Position numbers and translations under genes: made by a program. Positions 4,988-8,862 of a stretch of 8,862 nt of DNA are shown here, piece after piece. Under the pieces are notes generated by a model that made no database searches, had not been told where the DNA came from, and saw only the letters and a list, made by a program, of their open reading frames with translations. Source of the DNA: Lachnospiraceae bacterium UBA4260 (GTDB lineage: Bacteria > Bacillota > Clostridia > Lachnospirales > Lachnospiraceae); assembly GCA_002395235.1 (NCBI GenBank), contig DGWK01000001.1, forward strand, positions 41,387 to 50,248. Direction: 5' to 3'. The stretch's first letter is position 1; each line of letters opens with the position of its first letter.

Positions 4988-6526
4988 ATGAAAAGACAAT
5001 GCGGTATTCTCATGCCCATATTCTCACTTCCGTCCCGCTTCGGCATCGGATGTTTTGACAGAGAGGCATACGCTTTTATTGATTTTTTGAAAGAGTCCGG
5101 ACAGAGCATGTGGCAGGTGCTCCCTTTTTGTCAGACGGGGTTCGGTGACAGCCCTTATCAGTCGGTGTCCTCTTTTGCGGGAAATCCCTACTTTATCGAT
5201 CTGGAACAGCTGATCGGCGACGGCCTGCTTACCTGGCAGGAATGTGAGTCGACCTGGTTCGGTTCCGATCAGGAGAAGGTGGATTACGGCGCCATGTATG
5301 AGAACCGCTATCCCATTCTTCGAAAGGCGTATGAGAGATTTAAGGACAGTATCGGCGGAAAGCTGCAGAACGGCGCCTCCGCGCAGCAGAAGGAGTACAA
5401 GGCTTTCCTGAAAAAGGAGGCGTATTGGCTCGAGGACTATGCGCTCTTTATGTCGATCAAGCAAAGAGAGCAGGGAAAGAGCTGGCAGAACTGGGAAGAA
5501 GAGCTCAAGATGCGTGACCCGGCGGCTCTGGCTAAGGCAAGGGAGGAGCTGCAGGACGAGATCGGCTTCTACTTCTTCCAGCAGTATGAATTTGAGAGAC
5601 ATTGGGAAAAGCTGCACGCGTACGCGAAAAAGCAGGGGATCAGCATTATCGGCGATATCCCTTTCTATGTAGCAATGGACAGCGCCGCTTCCTGGGCCCA
5701 CAAGGAGATCTTCCACATGGACAAGGAAGGAAATCCGATCGAGGTGGCCGGCTGCGCGCCCGACGCGTTTTCCAAGACCGGACAGCTCTGGGGGAACCCT
5801 CTCTATGACTGGAAGGCCCTCAAGAAGAACGGCTATCAGTGGTGGATCAACCGGATCGCCCGCAATATGGAATTCTACGATGTCCTGCGCATCGATCACT
5901 TCAACGGGTTTGCCGAGTACTATGCGGTGCCTTACGGCGATGAGACCGCGGAAAACGGCAAAGTCTGCCAAGGTCCCGGAATGGATTTCTTCAAGAACCT
6001 GAAGAAACAGCTGGGGGATGTGCCGATCATCGCGGAAGACCTGGGCACTCTGACGCCCGTCACCGAGAAGCTCCTGGAGGATGCGGGATATCCGGGCATG
6101 AAGGTCCTGCAGTACGCCTTCGACTGGACGGAGTACAGCTATTATCTTCCTTATAACCATATCAAAAACTGTGTGGTCTACACGGGCACCCACGACAACA
6201 CGACGACACGGGCCTGGATCGAGGAGATCAGCGACCACGACAGAGACCTGGCGAGAAGGTATATTCACTCCGAAAATACCGATTACGGCACTTTCGTCTG
6301 GGATATGATCCGGGAAGCTTACAGGTCGGTCGCGGATCTGTGCATCATTCCCATGCAGGATTATCTGGTCAAGGGGAAAGAGGCCAGGATCAACCACCCC
6401 GGAACACTGGGCGAGAACTGGCAGTGGCGCCTGCAGCCCAACTTCCTTTCCAGGGAACTGAGCGAGAGCATCTACAAGCTGGCTAAGCTCTACGGCAGGA
6501 TCCCGAAGAAAGAAGAGAAAAAGTAA
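4988..6526 (+). CDS. malQ: 4-alpha-glucanotransferase (amylomaltase, GH77)
   Basis: MalQ moves alpha-1,4-glucan segments between maltodextrins, releasing glucose and giving longer chains for phosphorylase; it acts in the cytoplasm in glycogen and maltodextrin use. The 512-residue protein has the length of short bacterial GH77 enzymes. Diagnostic segments run in order: GILMPIFSLPSRFGIG (6-21), WQVLPF and GDSPYQSVSSFAGNPYFIDL (53-72), IIGDIPFYVAMDSAASWAH (220-238), PDAFSKTGQLWGNPLYDW (258-275), LRIDHFNGF with nucleophile Asp303, PIIAEDLG with acid/base Glu350, and GTHDNTTT with Asp403. The Arg commonly found after IDHF is Asn305-region (IDHFNGF), a mild variant. ATG 4988 is preferred over in-frame ATG 4967, because AAAGGA (4973-4978) is 9 bases before 4988 and would be coding otherwise. 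No glgP, mal transporter or glg gene is visible beside it. No clear terminator follows, so some read-through into the next gene is possible. Confidence 0.97.
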   Translation: MKRQCGILMPIFSLPSRFGIGCFDREAYAFIDFLKESGQSMWQVLPFCQTGFGDSPYQSVSSFAGNPYFIDLEQLIGDGLLTWQECESTWFGSDQEKVDYGAMYENRYPILRKAYERFKDSIGGKLQNGASAQQKEYKAFLKKEAYWLEDYALFMSIKQREQGKSWQNWEEELKMRDPAALAKAREELQDEIGFYFFQQYEFERHWEKLHAYAKKQGISIIGDIPFYVAMDSAASWAHKEIFHMDKEGNPIEVAGCAPDAFSKTGQLWGNPLYDWKALKKNGYQWWINRIARNMEFYDVLRIDHFNGFAEYYAVPYGDETAENGKVCQGPGMDFFKNLKKQLGDVPIIAEDLGTLTPVTEKLLEDAGYPGMKVLQYAFDWTEYSYYLPYNHIKNCVVYTGTHDNTTTRAWIEEISDHDRDLARRYIHSENTDYGTFVWDMIREAYRSVADLCIIPMQDYLVKGKEARINHPGTLGENWQWRLQPNFLSRELSESIYKLAKLYGRIPKKEEKK

Positions 6527-6551
6527 AAAAGTAGAATAATCTCGTAAAGAA

Positions 6552-6560
6552 TGCTAGTAT
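6552..6560 (+). promoter_or_regulatory. Candidate extended -10 promoter for the PBP gene
   Basis: TGCTAGTAT (6552-6560) fits TGn plus a -10 hexamer, 50 bases before the ATG at 6610. The -35 position 17 bases upstream holds TAGAAT, matching only three of six. The surrounding malQ-PBP gap is AT-rich, so this is tentative. Confidence 0.35.
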
Positions 6561-6586
6561 ATTTTTGTAATATTATTTGCGGTTGA

Positions 6587-6599
6587 GCCGATCATCGGC
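6587..6599 (+). promoter_or_regulatory. 13-bp palindrome abutting the PBP ribosome binding site
   Basis: GCCGATCATCGGC is a perfect inverted repeat of 6-bp arms around a single C, ending one base before GGAGGA (6600-6605). As RNA it could fold into a short hairpin next to the ribosome binding site; as DNA it could be an operator. No function can be assigned. Confidence 0.35.
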
Positions 6600-6609
6600 G
6601 GAGGAAGTG

Positions 6610-8862
6610 ATGGCTAAGCGGAGACGAAGAAGGAAAAAGACAAATTATTTTCTTGTCTTTTTGAAAGTGCTTTTATTGCTGATGCTCACGGGCATACTGG
6701 CAGTACTGGGTGTGTTCTATTTTGGCGGATATTATGACAGGGTGAAGGCGATGAAGGACGAGGCGGACATGTTTGTCAGCCAGTCCACCAAGGAGACCTT
6801 CGTCCCGTCCCAGACCGGTGAGATCTATGATTCGGAAGGGACCCTGATCTCGGAGACCCTTCCGGAGAAGGATTCCAACTATCTCACCATTAACCAGATC
6901 CCGGAGCAGTTCAAGAAAGCGATCATCAGTATCGAGGATAAAAAATTCTATGAACATGGAGGCGTCGACTACAAGGCGATCGTCCGCGCGGCCAAGGAGT
7001 TTCTTGTTCACAGGCAGATCACGCAGGGCGGCAGTACGATCACCATGCAGCTGGCCAGAGGAATCTTTCTCAACAACGGGAGATCCTGGGAGAGAAAAGT
7101 CGAGGAGATCTTTATCGCCTGGGACCTGGAGAAAAAATACAGCAAGGACCAGATCCTGGAATTCTATCTCAACAATATCTATTTCATGAACGGATATTAC
7201 GGGATCGCGTCCGCGTCGGAAGGGTACTTCAATAAGACGCCGGACCAGGTGGATCTGTCGCAGACCGCGTTTCTGTGCGCGATCCCCAACAGCCCGACGT
7301 ATTACGACCCGCTCACGCATCCCGACCACACCGTCGAGAGAAGGAACCTGATCCTCAGAAATATGCTGGAGGACGAGGTGATCTCACAGGGAGAGTACGA
7401 TCAGGCGGTGGCAGAGGAGATCGTTCTGGACCTCTCTGCCGGAAAGGACCACAACCTCAATGAGAACACCTATGTCCTCACTTATACTTATAAGTGCGCG
7501 ACGGAAGTGCTGATGCAGATCGAGGATCCGGATTTCAACTTCCGCTTCGACTTTGCAAGCGACGAGGAGCGCGCCGCGTACGACAAGATCTACAACGAGC
7601 TGTACGACGCCTGCCTTGCCAAGCTGTTCAAAGGGGGCTACAAAGTCTACACCACATTTGACCTGAATATGCAGCAGGAACTGCAGAACTGCGTGGATGA
7701 GGAACTGTCTGACTTTGAGGACACCGCGGACGACGGCAAGTACAAGATGCAAGGCGCTGCAGTCTGTATCGACAACAGCACCGGACAGGTCGTGGCCATG
7801 GTCGGCGGAAGGTCCCAGGAGGGCATCGACGCGGCTCTTTCGCTGAACCGCGCTTTCCAGAGCCACCGGCAGCCCGGCAGTTCCATTAAGCCTCTGGTAG
7901 TCTACACGCCTGCTTTTGAAAAGGGATATTATCCCGGCACCTATGTGCAGGATGAAGAGATCGAGGACGGCCCTAAGAACTACGACGGCTCCTATATGGG
8001 CGAGATCGAGCTCAAGGAAGCGGTCCAGAGGTCTCTGAACACGGTCGCATGGCAGGTCTATCAGGATGTGACGCCCAGATACGGGCTCGGCAAGCTCAAG
8101 GCTATGCACTATTCCATGATCGTGGATTCCGACAATACTTTAGCGACAAGTCTGGGTGGATTTACCTACGGCGTGGAACCCGTGGAGATGGCGTCCGGCT
8201 TCTGCACACTGCAGAACGACGGCAAATACCGCGTACCTTCCTGTATCAGCAGGATCGACGACTATAAAGGAAACACGATCTACACTTATGATGGGACTTC
8301 TTCCAAGGTCTATGACAAGAACGCGGCCAGAGAGATGGTCAGCGTCCTGCAGGGCGTCATGGAAGAAGGATGGGGCACCGGACGCGGCCTGAGGCTGAAC
8401 AACGGGATGCCCTGTGCCGGCAAGACCGGTACGACCGACGAAGCCAAGGACGGCTGGTTCTGCGGCTTCACCCACTACTATACGACGGCCGTCTGGGTAG
8501 GGTGCGACACGCCTGAGAGCGTCAGGAACCTGCAAGGTGCTTCCTGGCCGGGCAGAATCTGGAAGAACTTCATGAATATCATTCATGAGGACCTCGAGCC
8601 TGTTGAGTTCAAGGATTATGATCACGCCAAAGAAGACCGGGCTCTCAAGGATCAGGAATCCAGCGAAGATGACGACGACCACGAGCGCACCGAGAACGCG
8701 GCCACCAAGAAAACGACCAAGAAGGAGGATCCCGCGGCAGCAAAAACAGTTCCCGGCACCAAGCCGCAGCAGACAGTGCCTGAGACTGAAAACGTTACGC
8801 CCGAGGAGACTCCGGGAACAGGAACGAGCACCGGCGGAGACAGCGGCGGAAGTTCAGAGCCG
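6610..8862 (+). CDS. Class A penicillin-binding protein, bifunctional peptidoglycan glycosyltransferase/transpeptidase (3' end off window)
   Basis: Polymerises lipid II into glycan strands and cross-links the peptides outside the membrane. The first 751 residues are visible with no stop before the edge. A very basic cytoplasmic start (MAKRRRRRKK) precedes one membrane segment (about 14-40). The GT51 domain (about 60-230) shows IEDKKFYEHGG with catalytic Glu109, QGGSTITMQLARG, RKVEEIFIAWDLEKKYSKDQILEFYLN. The transpeptidase domain has SSIK with nucleophile Ser424, SLN (475-477) and KTGTT (605-609), so all three penicillin-binding motifs are intact. A family-typical insert around 290-340 separates the domains. 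From about residue 670 the tail becomes charged, with SSEDDDDHE, then Lys/Thr/Pro/Glu- and Gly/Ser-rich low complexity. GGAGGA (6600-6605) is 4 bases before the ATG. It is of the PBP1a/PonA type; I do not assign a symbol because paralogues cannot be told apart here. Confidence 0.95.
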   Translation, partial: MAKRRRRRKKTNYFLVFLKVLLLLMLTGILAVLGVFYFGGYYDRVKAMKDEADMFVSQSTKETFVPSQTGEIYDSEGTLISETLPEKDSNYLTINQIPEQFKKAIISIEDKKFYEHGGVDYKAIVRAAKEFLVHRQITQGGSTITMQLARGIFLNNGRSWERKVEEIFIAWDLEKKYSKDQILEFYLNNIYFMNGYYGIASASEGYFNKTPDQVDLSQTAFLCAIPNSPTYYDPLTHPDHTVERRNLILRNMLEDEVISQGEYDQAVAEEIVLDLSAGKDHNLNENTYVLTYTYKCATEVLMQIEDPDFNFRFDFASDEERAAYDKIYNELYDACLAKLFKGGYKVYTTFDLNMQQELQNCVDEELSDFEDTADDGKYKMQGAAVCIDNSTGQVVAMVGGRSQEGIDAALSLNRAFQSHRQPGSSIKPLVVYTPAFEKGYYPGTYVQDEEIEDGPKNYDGSYMGEIELKEAVQRSLNTVAWQVYQDVTPRYGLGKLKAMHYSMIVDSDNTLATSLGGFTYGVEPVEMASGFCTLQNDGKYRVPSCISRIDDYKGNTIYTYDGTSSKVYDKNAAREMVSVLQGVMEEGWGTGRGLRLNNGMPCAGKTGTTDEAKDGWFCGFTHYYTTAVWVGCDTPESVRNLQGASWPGRIWKNFMNIIHEDLEPVEFKDYDHAKEDRALKDQESSEDDDDHERTENAATKKTTKKEDPAAAKTVPGTKPQQTVPETENVTPEETPGTGTSTGGDSGGSSEP

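Noticed and set aside
5024..6397. 457-codon open frame on the minus strand opposite malQ
   Set aside because: It mirrors malQ codon structure, has no family motifs that I recognise, and malQ on the plus strand has all GH77 catalytic motifs. Long antisense frames are expected in GC-biased codon use.
7384..8682. Minus-strand open frames opposite the PBP gene (7384-8109 and 8140-8682)
   Set aside because: Shadows of the PBP reading frame, which carries intact SxxK, SxN and KTG motifs and stays open to the window edge.
1..8862. A CRISPR array, toxin-antitoxin pair, retron, phage or transposon module
   Set aside because: No regular repeat-spacer pattern, terminal inverted repeats, integrase, transposase, reverse transcriptase or small paired genes were seen; the gaps between genes are all under about 230 bases.

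Overview
The window looks like ordinary chromosome from an anaerobic, moderately GC-rich Gram-positive bacterium of the class Clostridia, probably Lachnospiraceae-like. The evidence is strong GGAGG-type ribosome binding sites, AT-rich intergenic gaps with sigma-A-like promoters, a rubrerythrin, a Cna_B surface protein, a VanZ-family protein and a class A penicillin-binding protein with a Thr/Pro-rich tail. Genus cannot be fixed from the sequence alone.

Layout, left to right. Bases 1-535 (minus strand) are the first 178 codons of carB, the large subunit of carbamoyl-phosphate synthase. A 224-base AT-rich divergent gap follows. Bases 760-2415 encode a secreted, membrane-anchored surface protein with a glycine-rich beta-helix-like region and one Cna_B domain. 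After a perfect 14-bp hairpin comes a VanZ-like membrane protein (2544-3158). A rubrerythrin gene (3296-3856) follows, with its own promoter region and a palindrome over the -10 element. Two more hairpins lead to an alpha/beta-hydrolase of the putative-esterase type (4024-4785) whose expected nucleophile serine is aspartate. A consensus promoter and then a textbook intrinsic terminator (in that order) precede malQ (4988-6526, 4-alpha-glucanotransferase). The last gene, starting at 6610 and running off the right edge, is a bifunctional peptidoglycan synthase (PBP1a type) with intact glycosyltransferase and transpeptidase motifs.

The genes appear to be mostly separate transcription units, not one pathway: pyrimidine/arginine precursor synthesis, cell surface, peroxide detoxification, glycogen/maltodextrin metabolism and cell-wall synthesis. 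All genes except carB point right, and most gaps contain a candidate promoter or hairpin. I see no tRNA, rRNA, CRISPR array, insertion sequence, phage gene or recognisable defence system. The points most worth a second look are the Ser-to-Asp change in the hydrolase, the promoter-then-terminator leader in front of malQ, the surface protein's Cna_B domain that lacks the expected isopeptide lysine together with its degenerate sorting signal, and the palindrome and repeats in the rubrerythrin control region.
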